Shown here one piece after another: positions 54,369 through 61,379 of a stretch of DNA of 64,000 nt. A program made the position numbers and the translations under genes. Within the stretch, counting starts at the first letter, position 1, and each line of letters begins with the position of its first letter. This stretch comes from Streptomyces sp. NBC_01754 (GTDB taxonomy: Bacteria > Actinomycetota > Actinomycetes > Streptomycetales > Streptomycetaceae): NCBI RefSeq assembly GCF_035918015.1, contig NZ_CP109132.1, positions 2,790,001 through 2,854,000 of the forward strand. Direction: 5' to 3'. The notes under the pieces are model-generated. The model was not told the origin of the DNA and did not search any database. It was given only the letters and a program-made list of their open reading frames with translations.

Positions 54369-55811
54369 CTACCGCGCGGCAGCCAGGACTTCCGTGCGAG
54401 GGTTGATCGGCGTGAGCACGCCGAGGCGGTCCTCGACCTCCTGGGCAGCGGCCAGGCACAGGTCTTCCCGGAACGCGCGCCCGATGATCTGTACGCCGGA
54501 CGGGAGTCCGTCGCTGACTCCGGTCGGTACGGCGACCGCGGGAACGCCCACAAAGCTGGTCACCGTGCACAGGCGCATGCTCTCGGTGACCCGTTCCCGT
54601 CCCGCTTCGTCGCGTGACTCCAGTCCCGGCTCGACGGGCGGCTCGGTGAACACCGGTCCGAGCAGCAGAGGGAACTCGTCGAGGAACTCCGCCCAGGAGC
54701 GGCGGATGCCGAGCCAGGTCCCCATCAGCTTCGTGAGCTCCGCGGCGTTCGCTGGAGGAGTCTTCTCCATGGCCATCTGGATGTAGCGGTCTCCGCCTTC
54801 GCCGAGCAGTTTGCGCACCACTGGCCAGGTCGGCGCGAATTCGGTCACGGTGATCCGGCCGTATGCGTCGAGTGCCTCGTCCAACCGCGGGACATCCGCC
54901 ATCTCCCGCACGTCGTACCCGGCGTCGCGCAACGCGTCGGCCGCGGCCGTGACAGCCGCGCGGACCGTGGGATGAACGCCGTGGCCGCCGGGGTCGGCCA
55001 CGACCGCGACCTTGACCGGTCCCGGTAGCGGAGTGCCGTAGAGGGGCACCGGCACGGCCCGCGGGTCCTGCGGGTCGGTCCCGGCCAGCGCCTCGTATGC
55101 CAGCCGCAGATCGGCGACCGTACGGGCCAGGGGGCCGTCGGTGACCAACATCTGTGAGGCTGGTCCCGGGTCGTCCGGGCCGAGGACGCGGTGGTCGGCG
55201 GGGAACCGCCCGGTGGTCGGCTTCAGCCCGGCCACGCCGCAGAACGAGGCAGGGATCCGTACTGATCCGCCGGAATCGTTGCCGAGTCCGAGCGCGGCCA
55301 TGCCGGTGGCGACGGCTACTCCGTCACCGCCACTGCTGCCGCCCGGGGTCCGGCTCCGGTTCCACGGGTTGACGGTGTCGCCGAACAACTCGCTGCGGGT
55401 GTGCATCCCGGCCAGGATCAGGGTGGGCATGTTGCTGTGGCCGATCGGTATGGCTCCCGCCGCGCGGAGCCGGGCCACCGGGGGTGCGTCGGCCGGAGCC
55501 ACCAAGTCGCGGAAGCGTGCCGTTCCGAGTGTGGTCGGCACGCCTTCGACAGCGGTTGACTCCTTCACCGTGAACGGCACGCCGGCCAGCGGCCCGAGTT
55601 CTTCGCCCGCTGCCCGCCGCTGGTCCGTGTGTGCCGCGGCCTCGCGGGCTCGCTCGGCCAACAGCTGCGTGACCGCGTTGACCTGTGGGTTGACCTCGGC
55701 GATGCGTTCCAGGTGGCTGTCGACCAGTTCGACCGCCGATGTCTCTCCGCCTCGGACCGCCTCCGCCTGGGCGGCGGCCGTCATTGCCCACAGGGCGTTC
55801 TGCCTGATCAT
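54369..55811 (-). CDS. Amidase-signature enzyme
   Basis: A 480-aa amidase. The Ser-cisSer-Lys triad is visible as VPFTVKESTAVEGVPTT (Lys near residue 83), RTPGGSSGGDGVAVATGMAA (cis-Ser) and LGLGNDSGGSVRIPASFCGV (nucleophile Ser). Related enzymes hydrolyse indole-3-acetamide, nicotinamide-like or other aryl amides; the specificity here is unknown. ATG at 55811 with GAGAGGAAG six bases upstream. Divergent from a TetR regulator with a perfect palindrome between them, so probably inducible by its substrate. Lies beside recombination relics in an accessory segment. Confidence 0.92.
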   Translation of the reverse strand: MIRQNALWAMTAAAQAEAVRGGETSAVELVDSHLERIAEVNPQVNAVTQLLAERAREAAAHTDQRRAAGEELGPLAGVPFTVKESTAVEGVPTTLGTARFRDLVAPADAPPVARLRAAGAIPIGHSNMPTLILAGMHTRSELFGDTVNPWNRSRTPGGSSGGDGVAVATGMAALGLGNDSGGSVRIPASFCGVAGLKPTTGRFPADHRVLGPDDPGPASQMLVTDGPLARTVADLRLAYEALAGTDPQDPRAVPVPLYGTPLPGPVKVAVVADPGGHGVHPTVRAAVTAAADALRDAGYDVREMADVPRLDEALDAYGRITVTEFAPTWPVVRKLLGEGGDRYIQMAMEKTPPANAAELTKLMGTWLGIRRSWAEFLDEFPLLLGPVFTEPPVEPGLESRDEAGRERVTESMRLCTVTSFVGVPAVAVPTGVSDGLPSGVQIIGRAFREDLCLAAAQEVEDRLGVLTPINPRTEVLAAAR

Positions 55812-55864
55812 CGCGCTTCCTCTCCACATACCGAAGTGCTTGAGTCCGAACCCTGGCCCGGAAG

Positions 55865-55880
55865 CGATACGATCGTATCG
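55865..55880. promoter_or_regulatory. TetR operator: perfect 16-bp palindrome
   Basis: CGATACGATCGTATCG is a perfect palindrome in the 89-bp gap between the divergent amidase and tetR genes, 20 bases upstream of the tetR ATG. Expected binding site of the adjacent TetR protein. Confidence 0.8.
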
Positions 55881-55900
55881 GAATAAGGAGCTGACCGAGC

Positions 55901-56536
55901 ATGCCCAAACAGGTGGACTACGAAAGCCGACGCCGCCGGATCGCCGAGGCCGTCTGCCTCCTTGCCGACGAACACGGACCGGAGGGAGTGAGCATGCGCG
56001 ACGTCGCCGCCCGCGCACAGGTCTCACTGGGCGCCGTTCAGCGCTGCTTCCGCAGCAAGGGGGAGATGCTCCTGTTCGCCGTCGACCACGTCGGCGACCG
56101 CATCACCGAACGTGTGAGGGCACGCCTGGCCGCAAGCCCGGCCCAGTCGGCCGCCACCGCCCTGGGCCACGCGACCAGCGAGATTGCCCTGCTCCGCGAA
56201 GAACACCGCGCCGAAGCACGGATTTGGCTCGCGTTCGTCGCTCAGGCCGCTGTCAGCGAGCCACTCTCCGGCCCGCTGAGAACCAGCTACGCGGTCCTCC
56301 AGAACCTCCTCGTCCGCCTCATCACGGAGGCCACCGAGAGCGGCTCGGCCGGCGAAGTCGCTACGCTGCCCAACCCGCAGCACGAGGCTTGCGCTCTGCT
56401 CGCCCTCGCCGACGGCCTCACCACCCATGTGCTCATAGGCCACTTGACCGCAGAGGAAGCCGAGGAAGTCCTGCACGCGCATCTGGTCGGCCTCTGGGAA
56501 CGCCTGCGCACCACCAGGCCCCGAAAGGCCGTCTGA
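55901..56536 (+). CDS. TetR/AcrR-family regulator of the amidase
   Basis: A 211-aa regulator. The N-terminal HTH spans about residues 10-55 (RRIAEAVCLLADEHGPEGVS, MRDVAARAQVSLGAVQRCFR, SKGEMLLFAVDHVGD). The C-terminal ligand domain is helical (RIWLAFVAQAAVSEPLSGPL, ACALLALADGLTTHVLIGHL), in the manner of the BetI/TetR_C_6 group. ATG at 55901 with AAGGAG upstream. Divergent from the amidase across a 16-bp operator; simple repression relieved by an amide ligand is the likely model. Confidence 0.92.
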   Translation: MPKQVDYESRRRRIAEAVCLLADEHGPEGVSMRDVAARAQVSLGAVQRCFRSKGEMLLFAVDHVGDRITERVRARLAASPAQSAATALGHATSEIALLREEHRAEARIWLAFVAQAAVSEPLSGPLRTSYAVLQNLLVRLITEATESGSAGEVATLPNPQHEACALLALADGLTTHVLIGHLTAEEAEEVLHAHLVGLWERLRTTRPRKAV

Positions 56537-56539
56537 CAC

Positions 56540-56818
56540 TCAGGGCGCTTGACGCCTCGCGCGTGCCCTGTCGGCTGCACCGAACTGCCAGGGGCAGGGA
56601 GCCACCACGGGCGCCAGGTCGAGCCGCTTGTCCATGTCGAGCCGGAAGGTCCCGTACGGGTTGACGTTCGACCAGAACAGTACGGTCAGGCCGCGCCGGT
56701 TTTCGTCTGCACCGGCGACGTGGACGCCGTCCCTACGGCGAAGCCGGTAGCTGTACCAGGCCGCCCCGTCCCTCCTGGGCGCTTCGCCGGTACCCGCGCC
56801 CGCCGTACGCCGGCGCCC
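56540..56818 (-). pseudogene. Unidentified gene remnant without a start codon
   Basis: A minus-strand frame between stops at 56821-56819 and 56542-56540 reads WYSYRLRRRDGVHVAGADEN followed by RRGLTVLFWSNVNPYGTFRL and DMDKRLDLAPVV. This looks like real protein, with aromatic and Asp-rich composition unlike a shadow frame, but no start codon or family match is available. The NPYGTFRLDMD stretch loosely recalls the C-termini of Tn3-type transposases; I am not confident. The rest of 56537-57225 shows no gene I can support. Confidence 0.35.
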
Positions 56819-57225
56819 CTACCGTCCAGCCCGAATGCTGACCACGGGGCGTGAGGAAGGGCCACGGGCGACACCCTGATGGTGTCATCGGCATGCCTGG
56901 CCCTCGGTGACTCGCTCATCGGGGTCTTCCTGCGGCACAGGGGACGCGGCCGCGTCCTCGAAGCCGCCGCGGCTCTGCGAGAGGGACACCGGGACGCGAC
57001 GCCGGAGTCCCTCCGTGATGCGGAAGTGACCGGGAAGAGGTGGGAATTCGTCCCCGCCGATCTCCGCCTTCTCAAGCTCCCACTGGCCGGGCTGCTCCCG
57101 CTGTCGGGCATCGCCCCCCGTAGCACCGGCGCCGCACCCGTACACCGGGCACCGGGCCCGGCACGCGCCGCACAGCCGGTGCCGGACCGAGAAGCACCCG
57201 GCACCGTCGCCCGTCGCCCGCCCGC

Positions 57226-57981
57226 TCAACGGGTGGGCGCCTCCGTCGGGTTGCCGCCCGTCGGCAGCTCCTCGCCCGGGCACCCCGCCAGCACCTCGGT
57301 CATCGCCTTCTGCTCGGCGCGCGTCACCCACAGCTCGTACTTCTTCTTGACGGCGACCTGGCCCGCCACGTACGTGCAGTGGTAGGACTCATTGGGCGGA
57401 AGCCAGGTCGAGGTGTCCCCGTCACCCTTGCGGCGATTGGCGGACGAGTCGGCCGCCACCAGGTTGAGCGGGTCGTTCGCGAAGGCCCGGCGCTTGCCGT
57501 CGCTCCACTTCTGGGCGCCCTTCTGCCAGGCGTCGGACAGGGCGACGAGGTGGTCTATGTCCACCTTGCTGCGGCCTCGTTCGAACGCTATGCGGGTCCC
57601 GGTGTACGGATCCGGGTCCAGCACCCCCTTGAGGACCTTGCAGCCGTCGGGGTCCCGGGAGACGGCGTCGAGCTGGGCAGCCAGTATGTCGTCGCGGGTG
57701 CCGCAGCCGTTGCGGTCGGTGTCTATCCAGGCCGACCCGAACGCCTTGCGCTCGTAACCGTCCTTCGACGCCGGCCGCTTCACGGCCAGCCCCTCGGCGG
57801 CCTGCAACGCCGAGCCCGACTCCACCCGGCTGTCCGGAGCCGGCGTGGACTTCAGCGGATTCCCCACCTGTCCGCACCCGGTCAGGGCGAGGGTGCCCGT
57901 GAGGGCGAGCGTCAGGATCGGAAGGGCGCGGTACCGGGGGCTCGACGGCCGGCGGTCACGTACGGCATGAGGAGGCGTCAC
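57226..57981 (-). CDS. HNH (GmrSD/DUF1524-like) endonuclease-family lipoprotein
   Basis: A 251-aa exported protein. The signal LPILTLALTGTLALTGCGQV has lipobox LTGC. The mature domain has the His-Asn-His-like core: VDIDHLVALSDAWQKGAQKW, NDPLNLVAADSSANRRKGDG and STWLPPNESYHCTYVAGQ. DRNGCGTRDDILAAQL and GCKVLKGVLDPDPYTGTRI are further family marks. These actinobacterial secreted HNH proteins are presumed extracellular nucleases. GTG at 57981; start not backed by a clear ribosome binding site. Stand-alone. Confidence 0.88.
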   Translation of the reverse strand: MTPPHAVRDRRPSSPRYRALPILTLALTGTLALTGCGQVGNPLKSTPAPDSRVESGSALQAAEGLAVKRPASKDGYERKAFGSAWIDTDRNGCGTRDDILAAQLDAVSRDPDGCKVLKGVLDPDPYTGTRIAFERGRSKVDIDHLVALSDAWQKGAQKWSDGKRRAFANDPLNLVAADSSANRRKGDGDTSTWLPPNESYHCTYVAGQVAVKKKYELWVTRAEQKAMTEVLAGCPGEELPTGGNPTEAPTR

Positions 57982-58232
57982 AGCCGATCAGCGTAAGCGA
58001 CCCGAAATCGCGCCGTACAGGGGGTGTTACCGGCGTACGCGGGGCAGGGCGGGCGCACCCTCCGGTGCGGGGCGTCACGGCGCACGGACCACTCGCCCGG
58101 CCACTCCGCCGCATCCGGCCACCCCGCCGTGACCGACAGCCCCCGCCGCGACCGGACGCCCCGCAGGGACGGGCCACCCCACCGGGCCGGAGACCCGCGG
58201 GGACGGCCCACCCGCCGGACGGACCGTCGCCC

Positions 58233-59099
58233 CTACACCTTGCCGATGCCCAGCGTCGTCTCGCCCGGCAGGAGCCCCGAGCTGATCGCCGCCACCCAGA
58301 GCGGGCCGAGCAACTCCGCGAGCCGCTCCCGGCCCTTCCCGCCCAGCGCCTCCCAGGGGCCCGCCGCGCTCTCGTCCGTACGCCGCTCCACCTCCGCGCG
58401 CAGCGCCCGTCCGGCGTCCGTGGCCGTCCCGTCCGCCGCCAGCAGCTCCCGCGCGGCGAGGCGTTCGCGGGCGGCACCCCACTCGGCCGCGCTCCACCCC
58501 CGGCTCGCGAACACCTCCGGGCGGGCCGCGCCGATCGACGCGAACGACACGAGGGATTCCACCGGGTCGAGTCCCGCCCCGGTCAGCGCCGCGATGTGGC
58601 CGTCGCCCCGATGCTCCCGCAGGACCGTGGCGGCCTGCCAGAGCACCAGATGCGGCGCCTCGGGCCACGGCGGGGCCGCGTTGGCCTCGGCGAGCGGGCG
58701 CCCGGTGACGTCGGCGGCCTCGGCGGCGCGCCGGGCGAGCGCGGCGGCCTCGGCCAGCTCCGGGCCGTCCACGCGGTCCCCGAACAACGCCCGGTAGGCC
58801 CGGTCGACCGCCCGCGTCCGGGCGTCGAGCACCGCCGGTGGCCCGGCCACCTCCCAGGCGGCCGGAATGTGCCGGCCGACCGTCGCGGGGCTGAAGCTGT
58901 GGAAGACGGCGGTCACCTCCTTTGCCCCCACCGGCCCGAGCGGCGCCGCGCGCCACGCGAAGTAGCTCGGCCACCGCTCGTCCGTGGCGTACCCCAGGGC
59001 GGCGGCCTCCTCGAACACCTCCGGCGCGTAGTAGAAGACGGCGTGCAGCGGCTCCAGCAGGTGCCACATCCGGCGCACCTGACCCAGTTCGTCGGACAT
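58233..59099 (-). CDS. SCO6745-family protein
   Basis: A 288-aa actinobacterial protein of the SCO6745 type. MWHLLEPLHAVFYYAPEVFE near the N-terminus, YFAWRAAPLGPVGAKEVTAV, FHSFSPATVGRHIPAAWEVA and the C-terminal winged-helix-like LAARELLAADGTATDAGRAL are characteristic; conserved residues suggest small-molecule or cofactor binding. Function unknown. ATG at 59099 with GAGGGAGA upstream. Divergent from a TetR regulator with two matching operators in the gap, so likely its target. Confidence 0.87.
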   Translation of the reverse strand: MSDELGQVRRMWHLLEPLHAVFYYAPEVFEEAAALGYATDERWPSYFAWRAAPLGPVGAKEVTAVFHSFSPATVGRHIPAAWEVAGPPAVLDARTRAVDRAYRALFGDRVDGPELAEAAALARRAAEAADVTGRPLAEANAAPPWPEAPHLVLWQAATVLREHRGDGHIAALTGAGLDPVESLVSFASIGAARPEVFASRGWSAAEWGAARERLAARELLAADGTATDAGRALRAEVERRTDESAAGPWEALGGKGRERLAELLGPLWVAAISSGLLPGETTLGIGKV

Positions 59100-59120
59100 C
59101 GCGGTCTCCCTCGTCGCACC

Positions 59121-59139
59121 ATCTTGACGCTGACTAGAT
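59121..59139. promoter_or_regulatory. TetR-type operator 1 (ATCTTG-N7-CTAGAT)
   Basis: Imperfect inverted repeat ATCTTG/CTAGAT with a 7-base spacer, 22 bp upstream of the SCO6745-like start. The same architecture recurs exactly 42 bp away. Confidence 0.65.
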
Positions 59140-59162
59140 CCCCAGGGTGCGCCTCACCCCGG

Positions 59163-59181
59163 ATCTTGTCAATGGCTAGAT
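59163..59181. promoter_or_regulatory. TetR-type operator 2 (ATCTTG-N7-CTAGAT)
   Basis: Second copy of the element, same outer hexamers and spacer length, different spacer sequence, 19 bp upstream of the tetR ATG. Centre-to-centre distance is 42 bp, four helical turns. Confidence 0.65.
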
Positions 59182-59200
59182 GCGGCGTACGGTGGGGTCC

Positions 59201-59782
59201 ATGACCAGCGAGCGCACCTACCACCACGGCGACCTGCGGCGGGCCCTGCTCACCGCCGCCCTCGACGTCGTCGCGGCGGAGGGCCCCGACGCCCTGTCCC
59301 TCCGCGACCTGGCCCGCCGCGCGGGCGTCTCGCACGCCGCACCGGCCCATCACTTCAAGGACCGTGCCGGCCTGCTCACCGCCGTCGCCGCCGAGGGGTA
59401 CGCGCTCTTCGCGGACGCCTTGGCCGACGCCCCCGACCTCCGCGAACGGGGCGTCGCCTACGTACGGTTCGCCACCCGGCACCCGGCGCACTTCCAGGTG
59501 ATGTTCCGCCCCGAGCTGTACCGCGCCGACGACCCCGCCCTGCTCACCGCCAAGGCCCGCGCCACCGAAACCCTCCGCGCCGGAATCAGCACCCTGCCCG
59601 ACGCGGCCCACGGCGAGGACCCCCGGCTCACGGGCATCGCCGCCTGGTCCCTCGCCCACGGCTTCGCCACCCTGCTCCTGACGGGCAACCTCTCGGACGC
59701 CCTGGAAGGCCGCGCCCCGGAAGACGCCTTCCGCGCACTCGCCGGGCTGGTCTTCGCCTCCAGGGACGGCGACAAGGGATGA
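59201..59782 (+). CDS. TetR/AcrR-family regulator
   Basis: A 193-aa regulator. HTH about residues 8-52: YHHGDLRRALLTAALDVVAA, LSLRDLARRAGVSHAAPAHH, FKDRAGLLTAVAAEGY. The C-terminal domain (FATRHPAHFQVMFRPELYRA, IAAWSLAHGFATLLLTGNLS) is the TetR_C_13/WHG type. ATG at 59201 with GGTGGGG upstream; the ATG at 59180 falls inside operator 2. Divergent from the SCO6745-like gene; two repeated palindromes in the gap indicate joint control of both promoters. Confidence 0.92.
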   Translation: MTSERTYHHGDLRRALLTAALDVVAAEGPDALSLRDLARRAGVSHAAPAHHFKDRAGLLTAVAAEGYALFADALADAPDLRERGVAYVRFATRHPAHFQVMFRPELYRADDPALLTAKARATETLRAGISTLPDAAHGEDPRLTGIAAWSLAHGFATLLLTGNLSDALEGRAPEDAFRALAGLVFASRDGDKG

Positions 59783-59821
59783 CCGGGCGGATCCAGCAGG
59801 CTGGCCGACAGGCAAGGGCCG

Positions 59822-60607
59822 TCAGCCGGAACCGGGCGTGAACTCGTACTGCACTTCGTAGAGATGACCGGCCTTGACCATCACCGTGGCCTCGATGGGC
59901 CGGTCATGGTCGCTGAAAACGACGCGCAGGGTACGCAGCACGGGCAGATCTCCCGGGAGTTCGAGCAGCCGGTACTGCTCCTGTGTGGCCACACGTGCGG
60001 AGACGCGGTCCACACTGAGCCGTGGCGGGTAACCGAGCGAGGCAAGGAGGGTCGGCGTGCCGCCGGGAATCCTGCGTCGCTCGGCAATCGCGGTTCCGCG
60101 AGCGATCTCCAGCGGGTAGTACGAGGCGACGAGTTCCGCCGGCTCGCCGTCGATGGACAGCACCTGGCGCCGGAGAGCCGCCGCCTCTCCCTTCCGCAAC
60201 CCCAGCGCGTCGGCCACGTCCGCCGGAGGCACCGCCTCGAACACGTCCACCAGTGTGCTGTGCGCGCGAGCACCCGAGCGCGCCGCCTCGGTCAGCCAGC
60301 GGTACGGGCGGCCGGAGCCCGCCGGTGCCATGTACGACGCTGGGCGCATCGTCCGTTGCCGGTGATCGCGCACAGTCACCGAGGCCCCGGCCCGGCCGAT
60401 CACCAGCCTCTCCTTCTTCAAGAGATGCAACGCCTTCTGGACCGTGGCGTTCGACGCCGCGAACCGATCCTTCAACTGTGCGGTGGACGGAAGACTGGCT
60501 CCAGGCGCCAAGTCGCCCGACATGATCTCGTCCCTCAGATCAGCCGCGATGCGCTCGTGGAGCGAACGGTGGTCCGCAGCTTCTCCCTCATGTCCAGGCA
60601 CGGTCAT
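59822..60607 (-). CDS. GntR-family regulator (HutC/UTRA type)
   Basis: A 261-aa regulator. The N-terminal GntR winged helix is about residues 15-80 (RIAADLRDEIMSGDLAPGAS, STAQLKDRFAASNATVQKAL, HLLKKERLVIGRAGASVTV). The UTRA effector domain follows (EAAALRRQVLSIDGEPAELV, ASYYPLEIARGTAIAE, VMVKAGHLYEVQYEF). ATG at 60607 overlaps the stop of the UTRA-only gene as ATGA. Effector unknown. The pair is the odd feature: one protein with DNA-binding plus UTRA, the other with UTRA only. Confidence 0.9.
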   Translation of the reverse strand: MTVPGHEGEAADHRSLHERIAADLRDEIMSGDLAPGASLPSTAQLKDRFAASNATVQKALHLLKKERLVIGRAGASVTVRDHRQRTMRPASYMAPAGSGRPYRWLTEAARSGARAHSTLVDVFEAVPPADVADALGLRKGEAAALRRQVLSIDGEPAELVASYYPLEIARGTAIAERRRIPGGTPTLLASLGYPPRLSVDRVSARVATQEQYRLLELPGDLPVLRTLRVVFSDHDRPIEATVMVKAGHLYEVQYEFTPGSG

Positions 60608-61143
60608 CCGATCCTGATCTCGTACCGCAGTCGCTGGCCTCTCGGCGGCATGACCATCACATCGACCTGGATCGGCTGGTCGTCCGCGTCCAGAGTGAGC
60701 CGGGCAAGTTCCAGGACCGGCGTACCCGGTTCCAGAGCCAGAGCGACCCGTTCGTCCTCCGTGGGCATCCGGGCGGCCACGTCCTCCTGGGCCCTGACAC
60801 CGACATGGCCGAGCTCGGCCATGAGCCTCACGGCTCCGCCGGGGATCTTGGCAGTCCCGGCGAGGGCCGTATCCCGCGCGATCTTCCACGGGTAGTAGGT
60901 GTCGGTCAACTCGCAGGGCACACCGTCGAGATACATGACCCTCCGTCGCTCGATGACCCTTCCAGCCCTCTCCAGACCGAGCAGTGCGGCTACTCGTTCG
61001 GGAGCGCCCGCCTCCCCGGCACGCACGATCTTCTGCGTCCCGTGGCCCCCGCCGGCCGCCGCCTCAGCCGCCCACGCGTCACTGACGCCGGTTCCGGGGG
61101 CCAAGTACCGGTCGGACGTGCTGAGCGGCTCTCCCTCGGCCAT
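60604..61143 (-). CDS. UTRA-domain protein without a DNA-binding domain
   Basis: A 179-aa protein consisting of a UTRA ligand-binding domain: APERVAALLGLERAGRVIER, RRVMYLDGVPCELTDTYYPW, KIARDTALAGTAKIPGGAVR, AARMPTEDERVALALEPGTP and VMVMPPRGQRLRYEI. It aligns by eye along its length with the UTRA domain of the downstream GntR regulator, but no winged helix precedes it. ATG at 61143 has GGAGG six bases upstream, so this is the true start and not a truncation artefact. Coupled to the GntR gene by ATGA. It may sense ligand and hetero-dimerise with the GntR protein; inference. Confidence 0.82.
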   Translation of the reverse strand: MAEGEPLSTSDRYLAPGTGVSDAWAAEAAAGGGHGTQKIVRAGEAGAPERVAALLGLERAGRVIERRRVMYLDGVPCELTDTYYPWKIARDTALAGTAKIPGGAVRLMAELGHVGVRAQEDVAARMPTEDERVALALEPGTPVLELARLTLDADDQPIQVDVMVMPPRGQRLRYEIRIG

Positions 61144-61323
61144 GGTTCCTCCTCGTAGCCGACGCCACGGATCCTGTCGAGCACACGGTAGGCGATAGCC
61201 GCCCGAGGCCTGTTCCTCGCCGAACAGCCAGCCACGGAGCTGGGCGTCGACCAGCACGTCGTCGGCAAGACGGTCTGGGTGGCGTTCCGGCGACCCGCCG
61301 TTCCGTAGCGCCCGCGCCGAAGA

Positions 61324-61363
61324 CGCGTCGGCCCCGTCCGGACGGACCGGCGGGGCCGACGCG
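61324..61363 (-). terminator. Terminator of mfd
   Basis: Perfect 13-bp stem (61324-61336 with 61351-61363) and a 14-base loop, 17 bases after the mfd stop. The rest of 61144-61379 shows no gene I can support. Confidence 0.8.
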
Positions 61364-61379
61364 CGTCGGGGTCCGGGAG

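Noticed and set aside
56879..57385. A 168-codon plus-strand frame before the HNH gene
   Set aside because: The first ~90 residues look mildly protein-like, but the rest runs antisense through the HNH lipoprotein and no start signal or family is evident.
61144..61320. Possible small gene or IS remnant between mfd and the UTRA gene
   Set aside because: Short peptide stretches in several frames (for example VGKTVWVAFRRP on the plus strand) have no start or family; left unassigned.
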